The notes under the pieces were generated by a model. The model made no database searches, was not told the DNA's origin, and saw only the letters and a program-made list of their open reading frames with translations. Positions 24,298-32,662 of a stretch of DNA of 43,970 bases are shown here, piece after piece; positions within the stretch are counted from its first letter, which is position 1; the number at the start of each line of letters is the position of its first letter. This DNA is from SVTX01 sp045612105 (GTDB lineage Bacteria; Bacillota; Clostridia; Oscillospirales; CAG-272): positions 1-43,970 of the forward strand of contig JAZKYL010000088.1 in the NCBI GenBank assembly GCA_045612105.1, in the 5' to 3' direction. A program made the position numbers and the translations under genes.

Positions 24298-26310
24298 ATG
24301 AAAAAGGATTACATAAATAATGAAGCAGACAAAAAATATCTTGCTTTGGCGAAGGATCTGTCTCTCTTGCCCTTTGCGTTTACCTACGGCGGCAGAGACT
24401 ATTTCGGGTTTTCCTCGGAATTTTTCTCGGTAAAGGAGAGAAACGTAACAAAAAGCGGCGAGAGGGAGGACGTTGTCTTTCGTTTGGGCTTTGACGGGAT
24501 TATTGAGATAAAAGTGTTGCTGACCCATTATTTTTCTCACGGAGTAACCGAGTGGACGGTTTATTTTGAAAATATTTCGGACCTTGACAGCGAGATCATT
24601 GAAAATGCCCGTGTCGTTATGGATTTTGCGGGGGAGTCTCCCACTCTTAAAGGCATTTTAGGCGATCACGTCAATCAGTACCGTCCATACAGTGTTGATC
24701 TTTGCCAAGAAAACGCTTCTTTTACCTCGGATTACGGCAGGGCGACCCACGTTAATTTCCCATATTTCAATCTTGAATGCGGAGACGGCGGTGTTATGCT
24801 TGCCATTGGCTGGGCGGGTACGTGGCGCGCCGATTTTTCCTTTGACGGGGAGAAAACCACTTATACCGCAAGCTCTGTCAACGGTCTTAGCACCCGACTT
24901 TTGAGCGGTGAGAGGATAAGGACCGCGCTGTACGTGATCGCACCATACACTGTGCGTGACGAGAGCTATGCCGCGAATTTCTGGCGCAGTTGGTTTATGC
25001 ATTACAATCTCCCGAAGGCTGACGCTACGGGCGCGGATATGACTCCTTTTTCCACCTGCTGTCTCTCTAACGACACGGGTCTGCCCAATTCCGACGGAAG
25101 CATTTCCGAGCGGTACGACACCTGGCGACCCTCCCTTGAAAAGATGATAGAGGAGGACACGAAGGTTGATTTTCGTTGGTTTGACGCGGGCTGGTATATC
25201 CGCCCCGATCTGACGGGCGCAAAGCCCCACGTTGTGGGTCAAGACTGGTGGGATTCGGTGGGCACTTGGGTGCTTGATCCCGAAAAGTGGCCTGAGGGAA
25301 GCTTCCGTGAGTCCACGGATTTCGCCCGAGAGCACGGTATGAAAACTCTCGTCTGGTTTGAGCCCGAAAGGGTTACAGACCCTGAAAATCTTGCCAAAAA
25401 CTTTGGCTATAACGTGGATTGGGCGATCAGAGTGCCGGGCGAGAGCACTATTTCCAACAATATCGGTGACCCCGAGTGCTTTAAGTGGACGGTGGAGCGG
25501 ATATGCAAAATGCTCCGTGAAAACCGAGTTGAAATGTACCGAGAGGACAACAACTGCAGCGCGGCACCTCTTTGGAAGCATCTTGACTCTATTGAGGGCG
25601 AGGGCAGAGAGGGAATTACCGAGTGCAAATTTATTATGGGTCACTACGATATGTGGGACAGAATTATTGAATGTACTCTATCTTACGGGGGCTGCGGATT
25701 CGTCGATTCCTGCGCCTCGGGAGGGGGCAGAAACGACCTTGAGTCTATGCGTCGCGGAGTGCCGCTTCTCCGCAGTGACAGTGACAGAACAAGCGCGGCT
25801 CTGCGTTTGTCTATGTCCTGGGGCTTTAACAAGTGGATCCCTTTTTGCGGCGCGAACACCAAGGAAAAGCTGTCGCAGTTAGCGCTCACGGGTGAGAGCG
25901 ACCCTTACATCTGGCGCGCTTCATATCTTCCCGTTCTCAACGTGGATTCGCAGTTTGTGCAGGATCCCGATCAGGATTTCGGAATACTGCGCTTCGGTCT
26001 CAAGGAATGGAGACGGGTTTCCCCTTATCTCCTAAAGGATTTTTACACCTTGACACCCTGGCACTCCGAGCAGGAAAGGGACGGCTTTTGCGCTTTCCTG
26101 TACTTTGATCCCGAGGCGGAAAGGGGTATTTTGTTAGCCTTCTGTCAGGAGGAATGCGAGGGACGAGAGCTTACCCTTGAACTGCCTTTCGAGGGCGAAT
26201 ATCTTTTCACCGATGAGGACAGCGGCGAGAAGATCGGCGCGGAAAAGAGCTTGACGGTTCGCTTTAGTCAGTCCCGCGAGGCGAGACTTTTGTGGATCGA
26301 GCGCAAATAA
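24298..26310 (+). CDS. Alpha-galactosidase, GH36
   Basis: 670 residues. Hydrolyses terminal alpha-1,6-galactose of raffinose-type sugars or galactomannan side chains. N-terminal beta-sandwich, then a TIM barrel with VDFRWFDAGWY, WFEPERV, nucleophile candidate D417 in MYREDNN and acid/base candidate D480 in SCASGGGRND; the 63-residue gap between them fits the family. Nucleophile context YREDNN differs from the common KWDMNR, suggesting a divergent subgroup. Start 24298 follows GGGAGG; the longer frame from 24253 has no RBS. No signal peptide. An MBL-fold gene follows 20 nt downstream. Confidence 0.85.
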   Translation: MKKDYINNEADKKYLALAKDLSLLPFAFTYGGRDYFGFSSEFFSVKERNVTKSGEREDVVFRLGFDGIIEIKVLLTHYFSHGVTEWTVYFENISDLDSEIIENARVVMDFAGESPTLKGILGDHVNQYRPYSVDLCQENASFTSDYGRATHVNFPYFNLECGDGGVMLAIGWAGTWRADFSFDGEKTTYTASSVNGLSTRLLSGERIRTALYVIAPYTVRDESYAANFWRSWFMHYNLPKADATGADMTPFSTCCLSNDTGLPNSDGSISERYDTWRPSLEKMIEEDTKVDFRWFDAGWYIRPDLTGAKPHVVGQDWWDSVGTWVLDPEKWPEGSFRESTDFAREHGMKTLVWFEPERVTDPENLAKNFGYNVDWAIRVPGESTISNNIGDPECFKWTVERICKMLRENRVEMYREDNNCSAAPLWKHLDSIEGEGREGITECKFIMGHYDMWDRIIECTLSYGGCGFVDSCASGGGRNDLESMRRGVPLLRSDSDRTSAALRLSMSWGFNKWIPFCGANTKEKLSQLALTGESDPYIWRASYLPVLNVDSQFVQDPDQDFGILRFGLKEWRRVSPYLLKDFYTLTPWHSEQERDGFCAFLYFDPEAERGILLAFCQEECEGRELTLELPFEGEYLFTDEDSGEKIGAEKSLTVRFSQSREARLLWIERK

Positions 26311-26330
26311 ACGGGAGGTGCTAACGTAAA

Positions 26331-27125
26331 ATGAAATATTGGGAAAATTATCTTGAGCCCGTGAAATACGTGGACGGGTTCTATCACATAGGCTCACGCA
26401 ACGGCCCCTGCTGGCTGCTTGAGAGCGACGACGGTTTGATACTTATCGACACGGGAATGCCCAAGGATCTTTACGGCATAATCTACAATATGACGACCCT
26501 TGGCTACAACGTCAAGGATATTCGTCATATTATCCACTCCCACGGTCACATCGATCACATCGGCGGCACTCGCGCGCTGGTGGCTATGACGGGGGCAAAG
26601 ACCTATATCAGCGGCGCCGATGCCGATATGGTAATGGGAAAGAATCAGCTTCAGTGGACAAACGAATTCAAGATCCCTTTTGAGGAGCCGTTTACACCCG
26701 ACGTTCTGCTGAACGACGGTGATATTATCGAGATCGGCAACCGCCACTTTGAGTTTTACACCTGCCCCGGTCACACGGCGGGAACCTTGACTATGTTTTT
26801 TAACGTGACCGAGCAGAGCAGAGAGCTGCGCGCGGGAATGTTCGGCGGTGCGGGGCTTAACACGATGTCGAAGGCTTATATGGACAGATACGGTCTGCCC
26901 TATTCGCTCCGCGAGGAGTTTATTTTGTCGATCGACAGAATGATGGAGCGGATCCCCGAGGTCCACGTGGGAAATCATCTTGGTGACAACGCCCATTTCG
27001 CTAAATTGGAGAAGAGCAAGAACGGTTGCGAACGTAATCCCTTTGTGGACGGTAATACCTGGCAGCAGTTTTTGTCCACCCGTCGCCGCGAGGCGGTGGA
27101 AGTGTTTGAGAAGGATCCTGTGTGA
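26331..27125 (+). CDS. MBL-fold metallo-hydrolase
   Basis: 264 residues with the metallo-beta-lactamase superfamily core: LIDTGMP (about 39-44) and H71-G-H73-I-D75-H76 within HIIHSHGHIDHIGG, then the later metal histidine in CPGHTAGTL and a C-terminal histidine in HVGNHLGDNAHF. The superfamily covers lactonases, glyoxalase II and many hydrolases, so the reaction is not assignable. RBS GGGAGG, 20 nt after the GH36 stop; last gene of the esterase/GH36 operon. A sugar lactonase or ester hydrolase role would fit the context, as inference. Confidence 0.82.
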   Translation: MKYWENYLEPVKYVDGFYHIGSRNGPCWLLESDDGLILIDTGMPKDLYGIIYNMTTLGYNVKDIRHIIHSHGHIDHIGGTRALVAMTGAKTYISGADADMVMGKNQLQWTNEFKIPFEEPFTPDVLLNDGDIIEIGNRHFEFYTCPGHTAGTLTMFFNVTEQSRELRAGMFGGAGLNTMSKAYMDRYGLPYSLREEFILSIDRMMERIPEVHVGNHLGDNAHFAKLEKSKNGCERNPFVDGNTWQQFLSTRRREAVEVFEKDPV

Positions 27126-27181
27126 AATCTGTAAAAACTTCCTCGGCGGAAGAATGTGTAGGTTTTGCGAGAGATTAGATA

Positions 27182-27210
27182 TTGCATAATTTTTCGCTTT
27201 CGTGTATAAT
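27182..27210 (+). promoter_or_regulatory. Promoter reading into repeat R3
   Basis: TTGCAT (27182-27187), 17-nt spacer, TATAAT (27205-27210), ending 20 nt before end A of R3. A transcript from here would carry the whole repeat as a leader of about 470 nt ahead of the GH20-like gene. Confidence 0.6.
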
Positions 27211-27229
27211 TTGTTTCGGTGGATGATGT

Positions 27230-27652
27230 TCAAATTTTGATTTGTCGGGGACGGGGGGGAGGCGCGTTCGAGAAACTTTTTGAAAAAAGTTTCTCGAGCT
27301 CTTCAAAAACTTCCCCCAAAAAGGCTGGAAGTGTAGCCATTTCATCTTATGAAACCGTGAGGATTTTTATCAAAGCCTCACTGCTATCGTGTTTCGAGTG
27401 TATTGTAAACTCTTTTGTTTAAAAGGTTTCAAATAAACTTGCAACACGATAGAAGATAAACTTCGGTAAAAATCAATACGGTTTCCAAATACTATATTGG
27501 TGAAATTTTTATCCTTTTTAGGGAAGTTTTTTGGCTCCACCTCGACGTTTTCGAAGAAAACTCGCAACAGCAGATTGTTTACAATCTGCGTAGGTTTTTC
27601 TCAAAAAAGGTGGAAAACCGCGTCCCCACGTCCACGCTAAATTGCAATTTAA
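27230..27652 (+). repeat. Dispersed hairpin repeat, copy R3 (complete, with insertion)
   Basis: End A TCAAATTTTGATTTGTCGG (27230-27248); end B palindrome TAAATTGCAATTTA (27638-27651). A 14-bp hairpin with a 2-nt centre (27268-27297), core CTATCGTGTT (27384-27393) / AACACGATAG (27442-27451). The right-hand CCACCTTTTTT/AAAAAAGGTGG hairpin is interrupted by about 50 nt (roughly 27543-27593) that itself holds two hairpins: GTTTTC-GAA-GAAAAC and GCAGATTGT-TT-ACAATCTGC. Very similar to R4 over its left two-thirds. Confidence 0.88.
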
Positions 27653-27683
27653 CAACCAATTTAAGATAAAAAGAGAAAAAACA

Positions 27684-29303
27684 ATGAAGAAAATGAAGGA
27701 TTTTGACAATTTCGGCATAATGCTGCCGATTTCGTACAAGTCGTCTCTCAGCGTTGAGACAATAAAGAGATTTTTCAAGACCATAGCGTCAATGGGCTAC
27801 AATCAGGTCTTTCTTTACACCGAGGACAAGATCGAGGTCGACAACGAGCCCTACCACGGCTATATGCGCGGCAGGTACACTCAATCCGAGCTTATAGAGC
27901 TTGACGAATACGCCGCAAGCGTTGGCATCGAGCTTGTTCCTTGCGTTCAGACCTTAGCGCATCTGTCGGGTCTCTCGCTTTGGGGCGATCAATACAAGAT
28001 GGACGCGCGCGACGTGCTGCTTGTTGACGACGATCGCACCTATACTTATATCGAAAACCTTTTTGCTACCTGCAGAAAGTGCTTTAAAACAGACAAGATC
28101 CACGTTGGTATGGACGAGGCTATGTGGATGGGTCTTGGCAGACACCTGAAGGAGCACGGATACGAGGAAAAGTCTTCGATGCTGAAGCGGCATTTGGCGA
28201 AAGTCAACGAGATAGCGGCGAAATACGGATATATGGAGCCTATGATCTGGTCGGATATGCTCTTTTACGGCTGGAACAACGGTGTTTACGTGGTGCCGAA
28301 GCAAGAGGTGCTGCAGGAGTACAAGGAGATAGTGCCCGAGAACGTGATACCTGTTTTCTGGGACTATTATCACGACAGGGAGATCGAATACAGCGATATG
28401 CTTGAAATGCACAAGCAGATCTCCGATAAGGTCTGGTTTGCGGGCGGCATCTGGAACTGGATAGGCTTTATGCCCAACAATTATTACACAGTGAAGTCGA
28501 TGAAGCCTGCCCTTGACGCTTGCCGCAAGAACGGCATCCGCGACGTTATGATGACCTTATGGTGCGGTGGTGGCGACTGCTCTTACTTCGCAAATCTTGC
28601 CAGTATGTTCTATCTTGCAGAGTACGCGAGAGGCAATAACGACGAAAATGACATCAAGGTGAAATTTGAGCGAAAATTCGGTGTCGGATACGATGAATTT
28701 TGCCGTCTTGATTACGTTAATTTCATTACCGACAACTGGAAATACGTAACTCACCCCAGAAACTGCTCGGATTATATGGTCTATGCCGATCCGTTCCGCG
28801 GATTTCTTGATTACACCGTAAAAAAGGGCGGTTCTGCCACCTTCCGTGAGGTTGGAGCAGATCTTCGCGAGACGGCGAAGAAGACCAGGACTTATGGCTA
28901 CATTTTTGAGGTTGGGGCGCGGCTTTGCGAGCTGATGGAGGTCAAATACGAGCTTGGCGTCAAGCTGAGAGAGGCTTATCGGGCGGGCGACAGAGAAGAG
29001 CTGCGCCGTCTTGCCGACGAGGACCTTGCAAGGCTTCCGTCTCTTGTCCGTGCTTTTGGAAAGGCATTTAAGAAGCAGTGGGACAGAGAAAACAAGTCCT
29101 ACTGCTACGAATATTGGGCGCATATGTTCGGCGGTCTTGAGGAGCGGGCGAAATATCAGCACAAGCGTCTGCTTGACTACCTGGACGGCAAGGTGAAGTC
29201 TATCGACGAGCTTTCCTGGGAGCTTTTGCCCTACAAGCAGAAGGGCGAGAGCTGGTGGTACAGAAATCATGCCGCAAGCATTGACCTTTGCGCGCATTAT
29301 TAA
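27684..29303 (+). CDS. GH20-like beta-N-acetylhexosaminidase family protein
   Basis: 539 residues. The TIM-barrel start FGIMLPISYKSSLSVETIKR and the Asp-Glu pair D144-E145 in HVGMDEAMWMG are the GH20 catalytic hallmark (substrate-assisted cleavage of terminal beta-GlcNAc/GalNAc). PCVQTLAHL and PMIWSDMLF also fit GH20. No N-terminal GH20b domain and no signal peptide, so it is a compact cytoplasmic form. Start 27684 is chosen because the longer frame begins inside repeat R3; the Shine-Dalgarno is weak (AAGAGA), and 27693 is an alternative. Its leader is repeat R3. Confidence 0.78.
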   Translation: MKKMKDFDNFGIMLPISYKSSLSVETIKRFFKTIASMGYNQVFLYTEDKIEVDNEPYHGYMRGRYTQSELIELDEYAASVGIELVPCVQTLAHLSGLSLWGDQYKMDARDVLLVDDDRTYTYIENLFATCRKCFKTDKIHVGMDEAMWMGLGRHLKEHGYEEKSSMLKRHLAKVNEIAAKYGYMEPMIWSDMLFYGWNNGVYVVPKQEVLQEYKEIVPENVIPVFWDYYHDREIEYSDMLEMHKQISDKVWFAGGIWNWIGFMPNNYYTVKSMKPALDACRKNGIRDVMMTLWCGGGDCSYFANLASMFYLAEYARGNNDENDIKVKFERKFGVGYDEFCRLDYVNFITDNWKYVTHPRNCSDYMVYADPFRGFLDYTVKKGGSATFREVGADLRETAKKTRTYGYIFEVGARLCELMEVKYELGVKLREAYRAGDREELRRLADEDLARLPSLVRAFGKAFKKQWDRENKSYCYEYWAHMFGGLEERAKYQHKRLLDYLDGKVKSIDELSWELLPYKQKGESWWYRNHAASIDLCAHY

Positions 29304-29518
29304 GGATGCGGGGGATGCGATGCTCCAGCGGATGCGAGGATGCGATGGACGCGATGCCTCCGGTTAGCATTGCGCTACGCGCAAGCTGGCAAGCTTTTTC
29401 AGGGAACTGCAAACTCGCAATGCGAGATTTGCGCGAGTTTGCCTCACGACAAACATCGCAGGTGGAGCCAAAAAGCTTTCCCGAAAAATGGTTGAAGCGC
29501 AGCCATATTGTTTATTAT
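29304..29518. repeat. Truncated remnant of the dispersed repeat (R6) with GATGCG-rich lead
   Basis: 29304-29360 is a degenerate run of GGATGC/GATGCG units like the GC-rich part of R2. 29462-29491 reads GGTGGAGCCAAAAAGC then TTTCCCGAAAAATGG, matching R5, but the conserved core and end B are missing. An orphan end A variant (TCAGATTTTGATTTGTCGG) lies at 29577-29595. No gene is seen in 29304-29682. Confidence 0.6.
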
Positions 29519-29555
29519 AGCCGTGAGGTTTAAACGTAGCCTCACGGCTCTCTGT
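29519..29555 (+). terminator. Terminator downstream of the GH20-like gene
   Basis: Perfect 10-bp stem AGCCGTGAGG (29519-29528) / CCTCACGGCT (29540-29549), loop 11 nt, followed by CTCTGTTGTT. The U tract is modest. Confidence 0.55.
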
Positions 29556-29682
29556 TGTTAGTGGGAATTGAAAATTCAGATTTTGATTTGTCGGCAGTCT
29601 TGTTCACCACAGGTTCATAAAAAACGGCTTTTTTTAACTATTTTACAAAACTTTAAATTTTAGACAAAAGTCGTTCAAACTC

Positions 29683-29711
29683 TTGAATTGTGTCGAAAAA
29701 TAGTATAAAAT
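29683..29711 (+). promoter_or_regulatory. Promoter for the lipid kinase gene
   Basis: TTGAAT (29683-29688), 17-nt spacer, TAAAAT (29706-29711). Confidence 0.65.
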
Positions 29712-29795
29712 AGTTTCATAAGTATTATTGTTTTGGTTGCGCAAAAGGGTTTTGGTGCTACCAATTTCTGCAATCTAAGAAAGGACTTGATTTCT

Positions 29796-30677
29796 ATGAA
29801 ATACTGTATTCTTTACAACCCTCTTTCGGGTAATGGCGGCTCAAAGGCGAGAGCCGAGGAGCTTTTGAACGTCTTTGGCGACGGCACTGTTGCTGTTGAT
29901 ATGACCAAGATCGAGAGCTATAATGAGCTTCTCTCCGACTATGGCGAGGGGGACGCGTTGGTCATTTGCGGAGGCGACGGAACTCTCAACCGTTTTGCCA
30001 ACGACGTATCCAAGCTTGACGTAAAATGCGACGTGCTTTATGCCGCAACCGGCACGGGCAACGATTTTCTCAAGGATCTCGGCAAGGAGACGGGTGAGGC
30101 TCCGTTCTCGGTTAAAAAATACATAACAGATCTGCCCTCTGTCACTGTCAAGGGGAAAAAATATCACTTTATGAACGGAATCGGCTTCGGTATCGACGGA
30201 TATTGCTGCGAGGTTGGTGACAAAATGAAGGCGGAGGATCCGGAGAGACCCGTTAACTACACAGGCATCGCAATAAAAGGTCTGCTTGGCAAATTCAAGC
30301 CCGCAAACGGTAAGGTGACCGTTGACGGAGTTGAGAAGAGCTACAAGAAGATCTGGATCGCGGCGACTATGCACGGACGCTACTACGGCGGCGGTATGAT
30401 GTGCGCTCCCGACCAGGACAGACTTGCCGAGGACCGTCAGAACACTCTCGTTGTTTGGCACGGCTCGGGCAAGCTTGCCACTCTTATGGCGTTCCCCTCG
30501 ATCTTCAAGGGCGAGCATATCAACAAGACCAAGATGATCGACGTTATGAAGGGTCACGAGATCAGCGTTGAGTTTGATCACCCCTGCGCGCTTCAGATCG
30601 ACGGCGAGACCGTTCTTGGTGTCACTTCTTACACCGTAAAGAGCGAGGCGTATATTAAAGAGACGGCTGAGGTTTGA
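29796..30677 (+). CDS. Diacylglycerol/lipid kinase family protein (YegS/DgkB-like)
   Basis: 293 residues. Opens with YCILYNPLSGNGGS and has the nucleotide-binding GGDGTLNRF, plus ATGTGNDFLKDLG, the typical DAGK_cat features. It phosphorylates diacylglycerol or a related lipid at the membrane face. Start 29796 follows AGAAAGGA; the frame start at 29733 lacks an RBS. It ends in a terminator, and the next gene, a PlsC-like acyltransferase, has its own promoter, so the two lipid genes are neighbours but separately controlled. Confidence 0.88.
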   Translation: MKYCILYNPLSGNGGSKARAEELLNVFGDGTVAVDMTKIESYNELLSDYGEGDALVICGGDGTLNRFANDVSKLDVKCDVLYAATGTGNDFLKDLGKETGEAPFSVKKYITDLPSVTVKGKKYHFMNGIGFGIDGYCCEVGDKMKAEDPERPVNYTGIAIKGLLGKFKPANGKVTVDGVEKSYKKIWIAATMHGRYYGGGMMCAPDQDRLAEDRQNTLVVWHGSGKLATLMAFPSIFKGEHINKTKMIDVMKGHEISVEFDHPCALQIDGETVLGVTSYTVKSEAYIKETAEV

Positions 30678-30688
30678 TAATTACAAAA

Positions 30689-30730
30689 ACAAAGTAGGGG
30701 CTAACAGTGTTAGCTTCTACTTTTTGTTAT
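30689..30730 (+). terminator. Terminator after the lipid kinase gene
   Basis: AAAGTAGGGGCTAAC (30691-30705) / GTTAGCTTCTACTTT (30709-30723) with two central mismatched or wobble positions, loop AGT, tail TTGTTAT. Confidence 0.8.
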
Positions 30731-30737
30731 TTATATC

Positions 30738-30766
30738 TTGACAAACTCATTAGGGTATGATACAAT
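30738..30766 (+). promoter_or_regulatory. Promoter for the acyltransferase gene
   Basis: TTGACA (30738-30743), 17-nt spacer, TACAAT (30761-30766). Confidence 0.75.
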
Positions 30767-30834
30767 AAATTTAATATTCAGTTAACATTGTGTATTCGCT
30801 TATAATGAGCAGATACAGGAGGAATTTTAGATTT

Positions 30835-32121
30835 ATGAAGATCAAAAAGGGTCTTACCTTAGAGCAGGTTCTTGCGAAGCCTGAGAAAAAAGCGAAAAAG
30901 CCCGCGCGCCCCAGCTTTTTCTTCCGAACCTTGATTCGCGTGGTGTCTTTGCCCGACCTTTGGGCAACCAAGTTCAAATTCAAGAAGATCGGTATGGAAA
31001 AGCTTTCGAGAAAAGAGCCCTGCCTGATTCTGATGAATCACTCCAGTTTTATCGATCTGAAGATCGCCAACCGTATTCTTTATCCGAGAAAGTACAATAT
31101 CGTCTGCACCGGCGACGGTTTTATCGGCAAGAATTGGCTGATGAGGCAGATCGGTTGCATACCTACGAAGAAATTTGTCACCGAGGTCAGCCTCGTTCAC
31201 GATATGGGTTATGCTATCAAACGCTACAAGTCGTCGATACTTATGTATCCCGAGGCGAGCTACAGCTTTGACGGAACTGCCACGCCTCTGCCCGAGAGTC
31301 TTGGCAGGTGCATCAAGATGCTGGGGCTTCCTGTGGTGGTGATCATGACCGAGGGTGCTTTTACCCGCGATCCTCTTTACAACAATCTTCAGTTGCGCAA
31401 GGTTCAGGTCTCGGCTACCTGCGAATATCTGCTTTCTCCCGATGAAATAAAGGAGAAATCGCCCCGCGAGATCAACGAGCTTTTGAAGTCGAAGTTCTCC
31501 TTTGACAATTTCCGCTGGCAGAAGGAAAACGGTATTGAGATAGATGAGCCTTTCCGCGCCGATCATCTCAATCGCGTGCTTTACAAGTGTCCTCACTGTC
31601 TTGCGGAGGGTCAGACCGAGGGCAAGGGGACCGAACTTGTCTGTCACGCTTGCGGCAAGAAATATGAGCTTTGTCTTGACGGCTCGATGAAAGCGACAGA
31701 GGGCGAGACCGAGTTTTCGCACATTCCCGATTGGTACAGGTGGGAGAGGGAGTGCGTTCACAATGAGATCGTGGACGGCACCTACAAGCTTGACGTTGCG
31801 GTTGACGTTTTTGCCATGGTGGACACCGATTGCATCTATTCGGTGGGCGAGGGCAGGCTCGTTCACGACCTCGACGGCTTCCGCCTCACGGGTTGCGACG
31901 GTCAGCTTGACTACGTTCACAAGCCTTTGGCATCCTACAGCCTTTATGCCGATTATTATTGGTATAAGCTGGGCGATATGATCTGTATCGGTGACAAAAA
32001 GGTGCTTTACTATTGCTTCCCTAAGAATTGCGGCGACGTGGTTGCCAAGACCAGACTTGCCGCCGAGGAGCTTTACAAAATTGTCAGAGCAGAAAAGCGA
32101 ACTGTGAAAAAAGAAGAATAA
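30835..32121 (+). CDS. PlsC-like lysophospholipid acyltransferase with C-terminal zinc ribbon
   Basis: 428 residues. Acyltransferase motif I is N68-H69-S-S-F-I-D74 (HX4D), and YPEASYSFDG provides the motif III Glu. Transfers an acyl chain to a lysophospholipid, probably lysophosphatidate. After the acyltransferase domain (to about residue 220) comes an unusual extension: a four-cysteine zinc ribbon, C252-x2-C255 and C270-x2-C273, then a beta-rich tail. Classic PlsC is about 240 residues. Start 30835 is chosen because AGGAGG (30817-30822) lies between the upstream ATG at 30805 and this one, although the 12-nt spacing is long. Confidence 0.82.
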   Translation: MKIKKGLTLEQVLAKPEKKAKKPARPSFFFRTLIRVVSLPDLWATKFKFKKIGMEKLSRKEPCLILMNHSSFIDLKIANRILYPRKYNIVCTGDGFIGKNWLMRQIGCIPTKKFVTEVSLVHDMGYAIKRYKSSILMYPEASYSFDGTATPLPESLGRCIKMLGLPVVVIMTEGAFTRDPLYNNLQLRKVQVSATCEYLLSPDEIKEKSPREINELLKSKFSFDNFRWQKENGIEIDEPFRADHLNRVLYKCPHCLAEGQTEGKGTELVCHACGKKYELCLDGSMKATEGETEFSHIPDWYRWERECVHNEIVDGTYKLDVAVDVFAMVDTDCIYSVGEGRLVHDLDGFRLTGCDGQLDYVHKPLASYSLYADYYWYKLGDMICIGDKKVLYYCFPKNCGDVVAKTRLAAEELYKIVRAEKRTVKKEE

Positions 32122-32128
32122 TTAAATC

Positions 32129-32160
32129 AAATGGCGGTCATCAGACCGCCATTTTGTGTT
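32129..32160 (+). terminator. Terminator after the acyltransferase gene
   Basis: Perfect 11-bp stem AAATGGCGGTC (32129-32139) / GACCGCCATTT (32144-32154), loop ATCA, tail TTGTGTTT. End A of repeat R4 starts immediately afterwards. Confidence 0.88.
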
Positions 32161-32531
32161 TCAAATTTTGATTTGTCGGGGACGCGGGGGAGGCGCGTTC
32201 GAGAAACTTTTTGAAAAAAGTTTCTCGAGCTCTTCAAAAACTTCCTCCAAAAAGGCTGGAAGTGTAGCCATTTCCTCTTATGAAACCGTGAGGATTTTTA
32301 TCAAAGCCTCACTGCTATCGTGTTTCGAGTGTATTGTAAACTCTTTTGTTTAAAAGGTTTCATATAAACTTGCAACACGATAGAAGATAAACTTCGGTTC
32401 AACTCAATATGGTTTCAAATGACAGCATTAGCGCAATCTTTCCTTTTTTTTTGAGGGAAGTTTTTTGGCGCAACCTTTTTTACAAAAAAGGTTGCACGCG
32501 TCCCCCGCGTCCCCGTTAAATTGCAATTTAT
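32161..32531 (+). repeat. Dispersed hairpin repeat, copy R4 (complete)
   Basis: End A TCAAATTTTGATTTGTCGG (32161-32179); end B palindrome TAAATTGCAATTTA (32517-32530). Just inside the ends is a perfect 13-bp inverted pair GGGGACGCGGGGG (32178-32190) / CCCCCGCGTCCCC (32502-32514). Core CTATCGTGTT (32315-32324) / AACACGATAG (32374-32383). The right hairpin is GCAACCTTTTTT/AAAAAAGGTTGC (32470-32495), where R1 and R2 have TCCACC/GGTGGA: paired changes that keep the stem. Confidence 0.9.
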
Positions 32532-32582
32532 CGATGTTTTTGCAGATCATTTTGAAAAAACATTGTTTTTTCGTAAAACTAT

Positions 32583-32610
32583 TGAAATTTAATTGATTTT
32601 TTGTTATAAT
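32583..32610 (+). promoter_or_regulatory. Promoter for the VUT transporter gene
   Basis: TTGAAA (32583-32588), 16-nt spacer, TATAAT (32605-32610), located outside repeat R4. Confidence 0.65.
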
Positions 32611-32662
32611 AAAATGAGAAAATATTGACTTGCTATTGTTTAGCGAGCTTCAGGAGTAAAAA

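Noticed and set aside
27219..32353. Two nearly identical 65-67 residue open frames in R3 and R4
   Set aside because: Their similarity follows from the repeat itself; R1 and R2 do not keep the frame, starts lack ribosome binding sites, and hairpins dominate the sequence.
32611..32662. preQ1 riboswitch before the VUT/YhhQ-like gene
   Set aside because: The leader is short and shows no preQ1-I or preQ1-II pattern that I recognise; only a weak GCTA/TAGC hairpin is present.
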